Of a stretch of 64,000 nucleotides of DNA, positions 29,018-37,075 are shown in pieces; within the stretch, counting starts at the first letter, position 1, and the number at the start of each line of letters is the position of its first letter. The position numbers were made by a program, and so were the translations under genes. This DNA comes from Kiloniellaceae bacterium. GTDB taxonomy: Bacteria; Pseudomonadota; Alphaproteobacteria; Kiloniellales; Kiloniellaceae. The DNA is taken from contig JAJFGK010000075.1 of assembly GCA_021776195.1 (NCBI GenBank), forward strand, positions 1-64,000, written 5' to 3'. Under the pieces are notes generated by a model, which was not told the DNA's origin, ran no database searches, and was given only the letters and a program-made list of their open reading frames with translations.

Positions 29018-29818
29018 ATGACAGAGATAGCAGCGGCGGGAAGCGCCACGGTTTTCAACGTCGGTCAGTCGCTGATTGGTCTGAGCGCGCGTCAGCCTGG
29101 CCCCGGCGAGCGTTTGACCCGTGCCGTCGAGGGCACGGCGGATCAGGCGGCCAGTAACTTCCTCACCCGAGAAGAGGTCGAAAGTCGCGAAGCCGAGGCC
29201 GACGGTTCCCGCGGCGCTTCGGTGGCGCAGTTGGCCGACCGCGGCCTGGCCCAGATCGAAGACCGCCTCGACCGGTTGGTCGAATTGACCCGGGAGGCCG
29301 AGGACAGCGACATCGGTGCGGACCGCCGCGCGGTGCTCAACGCGGAGTTCAGCCAGCTTCGCCTTGAAATCGACGATATCGTCGCCGACACCAGTTTCGA
29401 CGGCGAGGGCTTGCTGGACGCCACCGAGACGGTGAGTTTTGCGACCGGCGTCGGCAACACGGACAGCGTCGAGTTCGAACTGCTCGACGCCACCGCTGCC
29501 GGTCTGGGCCTGTCCACCCTGACCCTGGACAGCAGCGGCGATGCCACCACGGCACGAGCCGCGGCCGAGGCCGCGCTAACCCAGGTGGAATCGGCTCGCG
29601 CCAACATCGGTGGCACCCTGGCCAGCTTTCAGGACCGCGCCAGTCTCGTTGTCACCCAAACCGAGACCCTCGAGGCCGCCCGAGATGAAACCGCGGCGGA
29701 GGCCGAGGGCCAGCCGTCGGTCGAGGAACTGGCCGCGACGGTCATCGCCGAAGACCAGGCCGCGATCCGCGCCCAGGCGAGTCAGAAGAACCTGCCGTTG
29801 CTTGGGCTCCTGGTGTAA
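29018..29818 (+). CDS. Divergent flagellin paralogue (flagellin 2)
   Basis: This 266-residue protein is collinear with flagellin 1. Shared landmarks are GASVAQLADRGLAQIEDRLDRLVELTREAEDSDIGADRRAVLNAEFSQLRLEIDDI, the SFDGEGLLDATE hairpin and ESARANIGGTLASFQDRASLVVTQTETL. The first 60 residues differ: the SGSKLSRASDGAA core is replaced by LSARQPGPGERLTRAVEGTADQAASNF, and the product is strongly acidic. These changes fall in the D0/D1 region that packs into the filament. It could be a minor or junction flagellin, a regulatory one, or a copy drifting out of use. The reading frame is intact, with a strong GGAGAGGAGGGAG ribosome site, and third-position GC bias is normal. Confidence 0.8.
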   Translation: MTEIAAAGSATVFNVGQSLIGLSARQPGPGERLTRAVEGTADQAASNFLTREEVESREAEADGSRGASVAQLADRGLAQIEDRLDRLVELTREAEDSDIGADRRAVLNAEFSQLRLEIDDIVADTSFDGEGLLDATETVSFATGVGNTDSVEFELLDATAAGLGLSTLTLDSSGDATTARAAAEAALTQVESARANIGGTLASFQDRASLVVTQTETLEAARDETAAEAEGQPSVEELAATVIAEDQAAIRAQASQKNLPLLGLLV

Positions 29819-29823
29819 CGCTA

Positions 29824-29868
29824 CCCCGTTTAGCGCGGCCCCGTTTGGTGCGGCCCCGTTTGGTGCGG
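29824..29868. repeat. 15-base tandem repeat, three copies
   Basis: CCCCGTTTAGCGCGG followed by two copies of CCCCGTTTGGTGCGG. The repeat overlaps the 3' end of a small membrane-protein gene on the minus strand and encodes its GPHQT pentapeptide copies; the first unit contains the stop codon. Confidence 0.85.
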
Positions 29869-30120
29869 CCCTGACTTACGCGACCCCGCCTTGCCAGACC
29901 AAATCCCGGCCAGAAAACTGGCGAGCAATACCAAGGGCGCCCCGACCACCACCCGCCACTTGAAATCTATCTCGTAGAACTCCGCGCCCGACAGATCGCC
30001 GAGCGCCAGGTACTCCTGCCACAGGGCATAGGCAGGGTAAGACATGGCGATAAGATAGAGCCCCAGGACGAACACGCCCATGAGCACCAGCCAGCGCAGA
30101 TGCTTCAGGACTTTCCTCAT
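29830..30120 (-). CDS. Small membrane protein of unknown function
   Basis: This 96-residue protein has two predicted membrane spans, WLVLMGVFVLGLYLIAMSYPAYALW near the N-terminus and VVVGAPLVLLASFLAGIW near residue 65. A basic tail with two copies of GPHQT follows, produced by the DNA repeat at its 3' end. ATG 30120 overlaps the stop of the upstream gene by 4 bases. I do not recognise the family. The tail may be free to vary by repeat slippage, because the stop codon lies inside one repeat unit. Confidence 0.6.
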   Translation of the reverse strand: MRKVLKHLRWLVLMGVFVLGLYLIAMSYPAYALWQEYLALGDLSGAEFYEIDFKWRVVVGAPLVLLASFLAGIWSGKAGSRKSGPHQTGPHQTGPR

Positions 30121-30566
30121 GGGCTCCGGCCCTCCGCCGGCAGCGAGACGTGGTCCAGGGTATAGTACCAGAGCCCGTCGATCCGCTGGACGACATCCAT
30201 GAAGCGACCCGCCACATCCTGGATCGTGCCGTTCGCGCCCACCAGGGTCATGGTCCAGAGGCCCGATGAAACGAGATCGCGGCCCAGGGTTTGGCGTTGG
30301 ACATCGCTGGTCTCGAAGCGCGCCACCTTGCGGCCGCGGAAAAAGTCGTCCCAGGCTCGGCGGATTTCGGCGCGTCCCCGGACCGACATGCCGTTGACCG
30401 GATAGAGGATCGCATCCTCGGCATAGGTCTCGGCGAGAGCCTCGAGGTCGCCGGCGAAGACCGCCGCCACGAACGCCTGCCCCAGGGCCTCGGGACTCTT
30501 GGCGCCGGCCCAGGCGGGGGCTGCCGCGAGCAGCCAGAGGGTCAGGCATGACAGAACTACTCTCAA
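30117..30566 (-). CDS. Secreted SnoaL/NTF2-like protein
   Basis: This 149-residue protein has a signal peptide (MRVVLSCLTLWLLAAAPAWA) and an NTF2-like domain: LGQAFVAAVFAGDLEALAETYAEDAILYPVNGMSVRGRAEIRRAWDDFFRG, then a beta-sheet ending WYYTLDHVSLP. This is the nuclear-transport-factor fold used by SnoaL-like cyclases, ketosteroid isomerases and many non-enzymatic proteins. Periplasmic location is predicted. The start is TTG 30566: AAAGGAG lies 9 bases upstream, and no ATG is available before the signal peptide. It is coupled by a 4-base overlap to the following small membrane protein. Confidence 0.75.
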   Translation of the reverse strand: MRVVLSCLTLWLLAAAPAWAGAKSPEALGQAFVAAVFAGDLEALAETYAEDAILYPVNGMSVRGRAEIRRAWDDFFRGRKVARFETSDVQRQTLGRDLVSSGLWTMTLVGANGTIQDVAGRFMDVVQRIDGLWYYTLDHVSLPAEGRSP

Positions 30567-30758
30567 GGCTTTGCTCCTTTCCTCGGGAACCTGCGTGCGA
30601 TCCAGACTAGCAAAGACCGCAGGGCAGACCGACCCCGGCCGCCCCGCGTCACGGCTTTGTGACCAAGGGATTATGAATTTCCGTCACGATCCGGGTCCGG
30701 TCGGCTCACCTGCCATTGGCATCGCCATCGGGACGGCGGCCTCCTAGAATGGTTTCCC

Positions 30759-32108
30759 ATGAGCCAGCACACCCCCATCCCCGAACAGCCCTGGGCCCTC
30801 CCGGGCGGCGACTTTCTGCCGCTGGCGGAGATCGCGGCGCTACAAGCCGCACGCTGGGCGGGGCAGGTGGAAAAGGTGGCGGCGCGCTCGCCCTTTTTTC
30901 GGTCCCTCTGGCGCGGGGCGTCGCCCGACAGGCGCCTCGAGGCGCTGGCCGAGTTGCCGCTTTGCGACAAGGCCATGCTGCGCGACGATCAGGCGGCGAC
31001 CCCGCCCTTCGGGTCCTACCTGGGGCACAACCCGGCGGCCATCCAGCGGATCCATCGCACCTCGGGCACCAGCGGTCAGGCCATGAATCTAGCGCTATCC
31101 CCGGCCGACGCGGCGATGACCGCGGCCGTGGCCGGACGGGCCCAAGGCGCCGCCGGTCTCGGGCCCGGCCACCGGGTGATCCACTGCCTGAATTACAGGC
31201 TCTGGATGGGCGGCTACAGCGACCACGCCGGGCTCGAGGCGACCGGGGCCACGGTGATCCCCTTCGGGGTCGGCGGCACCGAGACCCTGATCCGCACCGT
31301 CGGCGAATTGGGTATCACGGCGATCTCCTGTACGCCCTCCTACCCGGCGGTGCTGGAGCAGGTGATCGCAGCGCGATTTGACGGCCTGGCGCCGCGCGAC
31401 CTGGGACTGAGGCTTGGCCTCTTCGGCGGCGAGCCCGGGCTGGACGACCCGGCCTTTCGCGCGCGTCTGGAGGCGACCTGGGGGTTTCAGGCGCGCAACG
31501 CCAACTACGGCGTCTCCGACGTGCTGTGCAATTTCGCCGGACAGAGCGAAGCCGACAGCGACCTGCATTTCGTCGCGCTCGATGTGCTCTATCCCGAACT
31601 GATCGACCCGGACAGCACGGCCCCACGGCCTTGGCGCGAGGGCGAGACCGGCGAGCTGGTGTTGACCCATCTGGTCAAGGACTGCCAGCCGCTGGTGCGC
31701 TTTCGCACCGGCGACATCGTCACCCTGACTGGCCTCGGCACCGCCCGCTGCGGCCGCAGCGCGCCACGCTTTCGCGTCGTGGGGCGCAGCGACGACATGG
31801 TGGTGGTGCGCGGGCTCAACGTCTTTCCCACCATGGTGGCGGCGGTGATCAACGGCATCGATGGGCTCGGCGGCGATTACCGCATCGCCCTGCCGGGACC
31901 GCCGCCCTACGACCGCCTGCCGCTGGTCGTCGAGCGAGCCGGTTTGTCGGGGGAGAGCGATGCGGATCTGGCGGCGAACCTGGAAGGCGCCATCAAGGCG
32001 TCGTTGGGCGTCACCGCCAGGGTCACGATCCGGCCCGCCGCCTCGCTGCCCCGAACCGAAGGCAAGACCCGTCGGGTCCTGCGCCTGGACGAGGAAGACC
32101 TCGCATGA
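30759..32108 (+). CDS. Phenylacetate-CoA ligase-family acyl-CoA ligase
   Basis: This 449-residue enzyme of the PaaK-type AMP-forming ligase family activates a carboxylic acid to its CoA thioester through an acyl-adenylate. Seen are the P-loop HRTSGTSGQAMNLALS (about 105-120) and ISCTPSYPAVLEQV. The substrate-pocket segment RLGLFGGEPGLDDPAFRARLEATWG is followed by NANYGVSD. The ATP-binding strand is VRFRTGDIVTL and the hinge motif is GRSDDMVVVRGLNVFP. The C-terminal lysine region is EGKTRRVLR. It is coupled to an enoyl-CoA hydratase gene by a 4-base overlap (ATGA), so both probably act on the same aromatic or branched acid. Confidence 0.88.
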   Translation: MSQHTPIPEQPWALPGGDFLPLAEIAALQAARWAGQVEKVAARSPFFRSLWRGASPDRRLEALAELPLCDKAMLRDDQAATPPFGSYLGHNPAAIQRIHRTSGTSGQAMNLALSPADAAMTAAVAGRAQGAAGLGPGHRVIHCLNYRLWMGGYSDHAGLEATGATVIPFGVGGTETLIRTVGELGITAISCTPSYPAVLEQVIAARFDGLAPRDLGLRLGLFGGEPGLDDPAFRARLEATWGFQARNANYGVSDVLCNFAGQSEADSDLHFVALDVLYPELIDPDSTAPRPWREGETGELVLTHLVKDCQPLVRFRTGDIVTLTGLGTARCGRSAPRFRVVGRSDDMVVVRGLNVFPTMVAAVINGIDGLGGDYRIALPGPPPYDRLPLVVERAGLSGESDADLAANLEGAIKASLGVTARVTIRPAASLPRTEGKTRRVLRLDEEDLA

Positions 32109-32872
32109 CCTTGCCTGTGATCAGCACCTTGGATGATGGCCTGCGCCGGATCACCCTCAACCGGCCGGAAGCCCTGAACGCCATGAACGGCGAGCTGATC
32201 GCCGCCGTGGCCGCGGCCTTCGCGGCGGCCAATCGGGACCCGGCCACCGGGGTCATTCTCTTCACCGGGGCGGGCCGGGCCTTTTGCGCCGGCGACGACC
32301 TGAAGGACCACCATCATCCGGAGACCGAGGCAGAGGCGCGGGCCTACATCGAGACGATTCAGCAGGTCAGCCGCGAAATCGTGCTGGGCGACAAGCTGGT
32401 GATTGGGGCGATCAACGGCTGGGCCGTGGGCGGCGGTTTCGAGTGGGCGATCAACTGCGACTTCTCGCTCTGGGCCGAGAGCGCCCGGGCCTTCTTTCCC
32501 GAGGTTAAGTGGGGCTGGTTCGTCACCGGTGGGGTGACCGCGCTGCTGCCGGCACGGGTCGGCCTGACCAAGGCGATGGAAATGCTGGTGCTGGGCGAGC
32601 GCTACAGCGCGCGGGATCTGCACGACTGCGGCTTGGCCTGGAAGGTGGTGCCCGACGCCGACCTCCCGGCCGAGGCCGAGGCCTTGGCGAGGCGCATCCT
32701 GGCCCTGCCGCCGCGCGCCGTCGCCGACATGAAGCGGGTCCTGCTGCGCGCTGCCTTGGGTACCGCCGACAGCCTGGAACAGGCCCTGACCCTGGAGACC
32801 GAGGCCACGGTGCGGGGTTTCCTCGACCCGGAGACGACAGCCCGGGTCAAGGCCTTCATCGAGAAGGAATAG
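32105..32872 (+). CDS. Enoyl-CoA hydratase/isomerase (crotonase family)
   Basis: This 255-residue crotonase hydrates or isomerises the double bond of an enoyl-CoA. Both usual catalytic Glu positions are present: PEVKWGWFVTGG carries the first and KAMEMLVLGERYSARD the second. The CoA-oxyanion loop is LFTGAGRAFCAGDDLKD. ATG 32105 overlaps the ligase stop codon. An amidohydrolase remnant starts 6 bases later, so the operon once had at least three genes. The substrate is unknown, but linkage with a PaaK-like ligase points to an aromatic or related acid degradation route. Confidence 0.88.
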   Translation: MTLPVISTLDDGLRRITLNRPEALNAMNGELIAAVAAAFAAANRDPATGVILFTGAGRAFCAGDDLKDHHHPETEAEARAYIETIQQVSREIVLGDKLVIGAINGWAVGGGFEWAINCDFSLWAESARAFFPEVKWGWFVTGGVTALLPARVGLTKAMEMLVLGERYSARDLHDCGLAWKVVPDADLPAEAEALARRILALPPRAVADMKRVLLRAALGTADSLEQALTLETEATVRGFLDPETTARVKAFIEKE

Positions 32873-32877
32873 GACCC

Positions 32878-33194
32878 GTGCGCTACGATCTGGTGATCGA
32901 GGGGGCAGGGTGATCGACGGCTCGGGGGCCGAACGGTTCGAGGCGGACGTCGCGATTGCCGAGGGGCTGCCGCTCGAGGCCCTGCACAGTGGCGTCGATA
33001 TACAATGGGAAAGCTTCTCCGAAAATCTACTGGTCCTCGACAAGCTTCCCAAGGGGATCGACTGCGCGATCGCTTTTACGTCTATCAGGTGCCGGGCGAT
33101 GTCTGTGATTCCATCTAGCATACCCCATACACGGGGACACACTTGGTCCATCCAAGTATATGATCGCCAGGCTGCCGAACGTATTTTTCGCTAG
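32878..33194 (+). pseudogene. Decayed N-acyl-D-amino-acid deacylase (amidohydrolase) and adjoining fragment
   Basis: GTG 32878 begins MRYDLVIEGA and then hits TGA at 32911, but inserting one G into the five-G run at 32901-32905 restores EGGRVIDGSGAERFEADVAIAEG, the standard N-terminus of D-aminoacylase-type amidohydrolases. The same frame then jumps to GVDIQWESFSENLLVLDKLPKGID, which matches a stretch well inside the family (WESFPEYLDALD...GID). So about 70 or more residues, and all downstream catalytic parts, are missing. Beyond about 33110 the frame continues with HTWSIQVYDRQAAERIFR to a TAG at 33192. After the TAG, YEESFYKILDQAISEKDKKS reads on in the same frame. This is probably a second decayed gene fragment. 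Confidence 0.7.
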
Positions 33195-33325
33195 TATGAA
33201 GAAAGCTTCTACAAAATTCTCGATCAGGCGATCTCGGAAAAGGACAAGAAAAGCTGAGTTCAAAGGGCAGGGAGGTCGCGGTCGGAAATCAACAGAATCG
33301 AAGAACCGTCTAGACCCGAGGAAGT
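33195..33325 (+). other. Residual stretch after the decayed amidohydrolase
   Basis: The first 60 bases continue the previous frame after the in-frame TAG (YEESFYKILDQAISEKDKKS, then TGA); the remainder contains no supported gene. Composition is lower in G+C than the flanking operon. Confidence 0.4.
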
Positions 33326-34057
33326 TTAACGCAACGCGAATTCCGTCTCGCAGTACTGGCCGCCCCCGCCCTCGATCGCAAAGCTCCCCTCCAGTCGATT
33401 CGCCTCATAGACCCTGAATTGGTACTCGAAGAGCCGCGGGCCTGGAATGCCTCCGCTCTTTAGGGTCTTGCCCATGCGCCCCGCACCTACACCGTTTTGC
33501 GGATTGTACTGACCGAAAATGTCGTACTTGGCAGCGCCCCTGGCCATCTCTCCAGTCACGTCGAGGCCCTGGACTAGAATGCTCATTTGCCAGGATTGGC
33601 CGCAGCTGTCGGTGCCCTCGCCTTTCCATCGGCCCGCTTTCACTCCCGCTCCGGGAGTGGTGCGAGCCGACCCGACGGTCGCTGCCGTCCCAGCCCCGGG
33701 AGTGGTGCGAGCCGACCCCACGGTCGCTGCCGCTGTGGGATTCTCGGTGCTGCCACTTGCCGCACCACCCGCCTTGCAGGCAAACAGATAGCGCTGATAG
33801 TGGCAGTCGGTCCCGATACAAGAGCTGCTGATCGCCTCTGGCGTGCGGCCGTGAACGGCACATCCGTCGCGCGCCGCGCGCTCGACCTGGGCTTGGTCGT
33901 TGCCATGCACCAAGACCCTGCCTACTTCCAGGTCCGCGATTACCGCCTGCGGCTGGGCACAACCTGCCAGCAAAAGCAAGAAAACCGAGATCGCCGCTAA
34001 CCTTCGAGCTTCTGACCAATTCAAGCCCACAATCACCTTCCCTTGCCGCCGGCTCAT
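33326..34057 (-). CDS. Lipoprotein with repeated linker, function unknown
   Basis: The product has about 243 residues, with an N-terminal lipobox LLLLAGC, so it is probably lipid-modified and anchored to a membrane. Next is a Cys-rich region (DGCAVHGRTPEAISSSCIGTDCHYQRYLFACKAG) and a linker with two tandem copies of a 15-residue unit (TAATVGSARTTPGAG). The C-terminal domain, GRWKGEGTDSCGQSWQMSILVQGLDVTGEMARG, resembles secreted domains that bind or hydrolyse small molecules, but I cannot name it. ATG 34057 has AGGTAGG next to it. A GTG further in, with AAGGGAAGG upstream, would give a shorter, more typical signal sequence. The gene lies in a disturbed, lower-GC region. Confidence 0.6.
   Translation of the reverse strand: MSRRQGKVIVGLNWSEARRLAAISVFLLLLAGCAQPQAVIADLEVGRVLVHGNDQAQVERAARDGCAVHGRTPEAISSSCIGTDCHYQRYLFACKAGGAASGSTENPTAAATVGSARTTPGAGTAATVGSARTTPGAGVKAGRWKGEGTDSCGQSWQMSILVQGLDVTGEMARGAAKYDIFGQYNPQNGVGAGRMGKTLKSGGIPGPRLFEYQFRVYEANRLEGSFAIEGGGGQYCETEFALR
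33651..33740. repeat. 45-base tandem repeat (two copies) inside lipoprotein gene
   Basis: CCGGGAGTGGTGCGAGCCGA at 33651 recurs at 33696 with the next 18 bases nearly identical (one change in the common part). The period is 45 bases, 15 codons in frame, so it duplicates a peptide linker. Confidence 0.85.
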
Positions 34058-34598
34058 CCTACCTGTCGACGAGCCATCATCACATCGATCGCGTTAGCGT
34101 TTCTCTGACTACAATTCCCACTGCTTTAGACTCTGGCAGTTGATAGAGATGGCCATATAGGTATTTGTTGAAGATAATGCTACAGAATGAAATAATAACA
34201 AGCAATAAAATCATTTTGGAGTTAAATTTTATTTCACATATCGAGTAAGTGCGGTGTGTAGAAAATGATAAACTCGTCCTGAACATAATTCGTGCATTTC
34301 CATTTTTGTAAAAAGTAAGTGCAAAAACTATCCTGATCAATATCAGCATAATCAGACACCTGATTAAATAAATGTCTAAGTATTCGAAGCTTGGGACATG
34401 GTAGGTGTTCGGGACCCTGATCGAGTTTACCCTCGTTCCAAATGCCTGATAAGCGAAGATTGCCCAGGCGATGAGATGGATCAAAGCAACCCAGACCGAT
34501 ACCCTTTGAAGGAGTTTCTCACCATTGGATTTGCTTGCTCGCCAAGCTGTGCCCGGATGGCTTCAGACACCTACTTGCTGGAAACTAAAGTTTTGAAC
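34058..34598 (-). other. Low-GC intergenic region with possible membrane-protein ORF
   Basis: This 541-base gap is strongly AT-rich between about 34130 and 34400, unlike the rest of the window. It holds the possible orphan ORF listed separately (34080-34484). Upstream of that ORF on the same strand, GTG 34592 region reads SEAIRAQLGEQANPMVRNSFK in another frame, which hints at a frameshifted longer gene. Confidence 0.5.
34080..34484 (-). CDS. Possible orphan membrane protein, 134 residues (uncertain)
   Basis: The frame encodes two hydrophobic spans: IYLIRCLIMLILIRIVFALTFY near residue 38 and KMILLLVIISFCSIIFNKYLYGHLY near residue 90. A third weaker one sits at the N-terminus (MIHLIAWAIFAYQAF). 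The only start is TTG 34484 with a poor ribosome site; the open frame extends about 26 codons further without a start. It may be the 3' part of a broken gene. Hydrophobic ORFs appear by chance in AT-rich DNA, so this is a weak call. No family is recognised. Confidence 0.35.
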   Translation of the reverse strand: MIHLIAWAIFAYQAFGTRVNSIRVPNTYHVPSFEYLDIYLIRCLIMLILIRIVFALTFYKNGNARIMFRTSLSFSTHRTYSICEIKFNSKMILLLVIISFCSIIFNKYLYGHLYQLPESKAVGIVVRETLTRSM

Positions 34599-36032
34599 TC
34601 AATCGAATACAACCCCTGGGTTCATAGTGTCTTGCGGGTCGAGCGCGGCCTTGACGCGGCGCATCAGGTCGAGTTCGGCGGCTGACTTGAAGCGGCGCAG
34701 CTCCTCGCGCTTGACCCGGCCGATGCCGTGCTCGGCGGAGATCGTGCCGCCGAGGCCCTGGGCGATGTCGTGGACCTTGGCGTTGACCGCCTGGCGCCGG
34801 TCCAGGAAGGCGGCCGGGTCCGTGCCGGGCGGCTGGCTGAAGTTGAAGTGGATGTTGCCGTCGCCGAGGTGGCCGAAGGGGTAGGGGCGGGCGCCGGGAA
34901 TCATGGCCTCGACCGCCTGGCAGGCGTCGCGGATCAGCCGCGGCACGCGCGAGACCGGCACCGCAATGTCGTGCTTGATCGACGCGCCCTCCGCGGCCTG
35001 GGCCGCAACCAGGGCCTCGCGGATGCGCCACAGTTGGGCGGACTGGGCTTCGGACGCGGCGATGGTGGCGTCGGCAACCAGTCCCGCCTCGTGGGCCTCG
35101 GCCAGCATGGCCTCCAGGGTTTCCGCCAGACCGCTGCCGGGGCGCCCGGCGGTGGCCTCCATCAGCAGGCACCAGTCGTGGGGTTCGGCCAGGGGGTCCC
35201 GGATCCCGGGGATGTGCTCGAGACAAAAGTCGAGGGCGATACGCGGGATCAGCTCACAGGCGGCGAGGCCGCCGCCAGCCGCCGCCCGGGCGCGGGCGAG
35301 AACCTCCAGGGCGGCCTCCAGACCGGTCACCGCGACGAAGAGTGAAACCGACTCCCGGGGCCGGGGAAAGAGCTTCAGGGTTGCCGCGGTGATGATCCCC
35401 AGCGTGCCCTCCGAGCCGAGAAAGAGCTGCTTCAGGTCGTAGCCGGTGTTGTCCTTGCGCAGGGCGCGCAGGCCGTTCCAGACCCGTCCGTCGGCCAGCA
35501 CCACCTCGAGGCCCAGCACGAGGTCGCGCATGTTGCCGTAGCGCAGAACGTGGATGCCGCCGGCGTTGCTCGCCAGATTGCCGCCGATCTGGCAGGAGCC
35601 CTCGGCACCCAGGCTCAGGGGAAAGAGCCGGTCGGCCGCCTCGGCCGCGGTCTGAAGCGTGGCCAGGACGCAGCCGGCCTCGACGGTCGCGGTCTGGTCC
35701 AGCGGGTCGAGCTCGCGGATCCGATTCATGCGCTTCAGGTTGATCGGCACCGCGCCCAGTTCGGCATAGGGAACGCCGCCGCCGACCCGGCCGGTGTTGC
35801 CGCCCTGGGGCACGACGGCGAGGCCCTCGGCGGCGCAAAGGCTGACCGCCGCGGCGACCTCGTCGCTGGTCGCCGGCAGGACGACAAAGGGCGCGTCGCC
35901 TTGGAACAATCCCCGGCTTTCCTTCAGGTAGGGCGCCAGATCGTCCGCATCGCTCACCAGGGCGCGCGGGCCGAGCCGGGATTCCAGGGCCTGTTTCAAG
36001 CGCTGATAGGCCGCGCGCCGGTTGCTGGTCAT
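34599..36032 (-). CDS. FAD-binding 2-hydroxyacid oxidase/dehydrogenase (GlcD/D2HGDH-like)
   Basis: This 477-residue flavoprotein is of the VAO/PCMH family with an FAD-binding domain (VVLPATSDEVAAAVSLCAAEGLAVVPQGGNTGRVGGGV, then GSCQIGGNLASNAGGIHVLRYGN) and a C-terminal substrate domain with PYPFGHLGDGNIHFN and TISAEHGIGRVKREEL. The two C-terminal motifs carry the conserved His residues of D-lactate, glycolate and D-2-hydroxyglutarate dehydrogenases. The overall pattern is closest to D-2-hydroxyglutarate dehydrogenase-like members, but exact substrate is unproved. ATG 36032 overlaps the Sua5 stop by 4 bases, so translation is coupled to the upstream gene. Confidence 0.87.
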   Translation of the reverse strand: MTSNRRAAYQRLKQALESRLGPRALVSDADDLAPYLKESRGLFQGDAPFVVLPATSDEVAAAVSLCAAEGLAVVPQGGNTGRVGGGVPYAELGAVPINLKRMNRIRELDPLDQTATVEAGCVLATLQTAAEAADRLFPLSLGAEGSCQIGGNLASNAGGIHVLRYGNMRDLVLGLEVVLADGRVWNGLRALRKDNTGYDLKQLFLGSEGTLGIITAATLKLFPRPRESVSLFVAVTGLEAALEVLARARAAAGGGLAACELIPRIALDFCLEHIPGIRDPLAEPHDWCLLMEATAGRPGSGLAETLEAMLAEAHEAGLVADATIAASEAQSAQLWRIREALVAAQAAEGASIKHDIAVPVSRVPRLIRDACQAVEAMIPGARPYPFGHLGDGNIHFNFSQPPGTDPAAFLDRRQAVNAKVHDIAQGLGGTISAEHGIGRVKREELRRFKSAAELDLMRRVKAALDPQDTMNPGVVFD

Positions 36033-37075
36033 TGCTCGGGTCTCTCGGGCGGAAGTGCCTGGCCGGCGTCGGCCGCCCTGGGGCGCGGCGCCGCGGCCCG
36101 GCGCAGGCGGTCGTTGATCGCCCGGCCCAGCCCTTCCTCGGGGACCGGCATGACGGCGATGGCCTGGGCGCCGCTGCGGTCGAGCTCGTGTAGGGCCGCG
36201 AAGAGCCGGCCGGCGGCTTCGGTCAGATCGCCGCTGGCGCTGAGGTTGATGGTGGTCATGGCGCCCTTTGGCGCGGCGGGCCCGAAGGCCAGCAGGGCCT
36301 CGTCCGACGCCACGGTCGCGGCGTCGCGGCGCAGGGGCAGGGCGGGGGCGTAGTGACTCTCCAGTTGGCCGGGGCCCCGCGGAACCCGGTCGTCGGCAGC
36401 GGCCGCCAAGGGCCCGGCCGCCAAGGGCCCGGCCGCCAAGGGACCGACGACTGCCTCCAAGGCCTCGCGCGTGACCCCGCCGGGGCGCAGCAGGCGCGGT
36501 TCCTCGCCGGTCAGGTCGAGCACGGTCGATTCCAGGCCGATCGCGCAGGGGCCGTCGTCGAGGATCAGATCGACCCGCCCGGCCAGCGAAGCCTGGACAT
36601 GGGCCGCGCTGGTCGGGCTGATCCGCCCGGACGCATTGGCGCTGGGGGCGGCGATTGGCCCCCCGAGGGACTCGAGCAGGCGCTGTGCCGTCAACTGGGC
36701 CGGGACGCGCAGAGCCAGACTGTCGAGACCGGCCGAGCAAAGCAGTGAGATCCGGTTTTCGGGCCGCCGTGGCAGCACCAGCGTCAAGGCGCCGGGCCAG
36801 AAGGCGTCGGCCAATCTGCGGGCGCGATTGTCGAAAATCGCTTCCCTTTCGGCATCGGCCAGCATGGCGAAATGGACGATCAGGGGATTGAAGGAGGGCC
36901 GATCCTTGGCGGAGAAAATGCGGGCCACGGCCTCGTCGCTGGTCGCATCGGCACCCAGGCCGTAGACCGTCTCGGTCGGAAAGGCGACCAGCCGCCCGGC
37001 CCGCAGCAACGCGCCCGCCATGGCGATGGCGGCCAGGGAGGCGGGTTGAATCAGAGGTTCGTCGAGAAGGACCAT
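36029..37075 (-). CDS. sua5: L-threonylcarbamoyladenylate synthase, Sua5 type
   Basis: This enzyme makes threonylcarbamoyl-AMP from threonine, bicarbonate and ATP for the universal t6A37 modification of ANN-decoding tRNAs. The 348-residue product has the TsaC catalytic domain (GRLVAFPTETVYGLGADATSDEAVARIFSAKDRPSFNPLIVH, PSANASGRISPT) and the extra C-terminal Sua5 Rossmann-like domain. The linker between them contains GPLAAGPLAAGPLAA, a threefold repeat mirrored in DNA at about 36409-36444. ATG 37075 is chosen because homology begins there; upstream in-frame codons are Gly/Pro-rich. It is coupled to the FAD oxidase gene. Confidence 0.9.
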   Translation of the reverse strand: MVLLDEPLIQPASLAAIAMAGALLRAGRLVAFPTETVYGLGADATSDEAVARIFSAKDRPSFNPLIVHFAMLADAEREAIFDNRARRLADAFWPGALTLVLPRRPENRISLLCSAGLDSLALRVPAQLTAQRLLESLGGPIAAPSANASGRISPTSAAHVQASLAGRVDLILDDGPCAIGLESTVLDLTGEEPRLLRPGGVTREALEAVVGPLAAGPLAAGPLAAAADDRVPRGPGQLESHYAPALPLRRDAATVASDEALLAFGPAAPKGAMTTINLSASGDLTEAAGRLFAALHELDRSGAQAIAVMPVPEEGLGRAINDRLRRAAAPRPRAADAGQALPPERPEQ

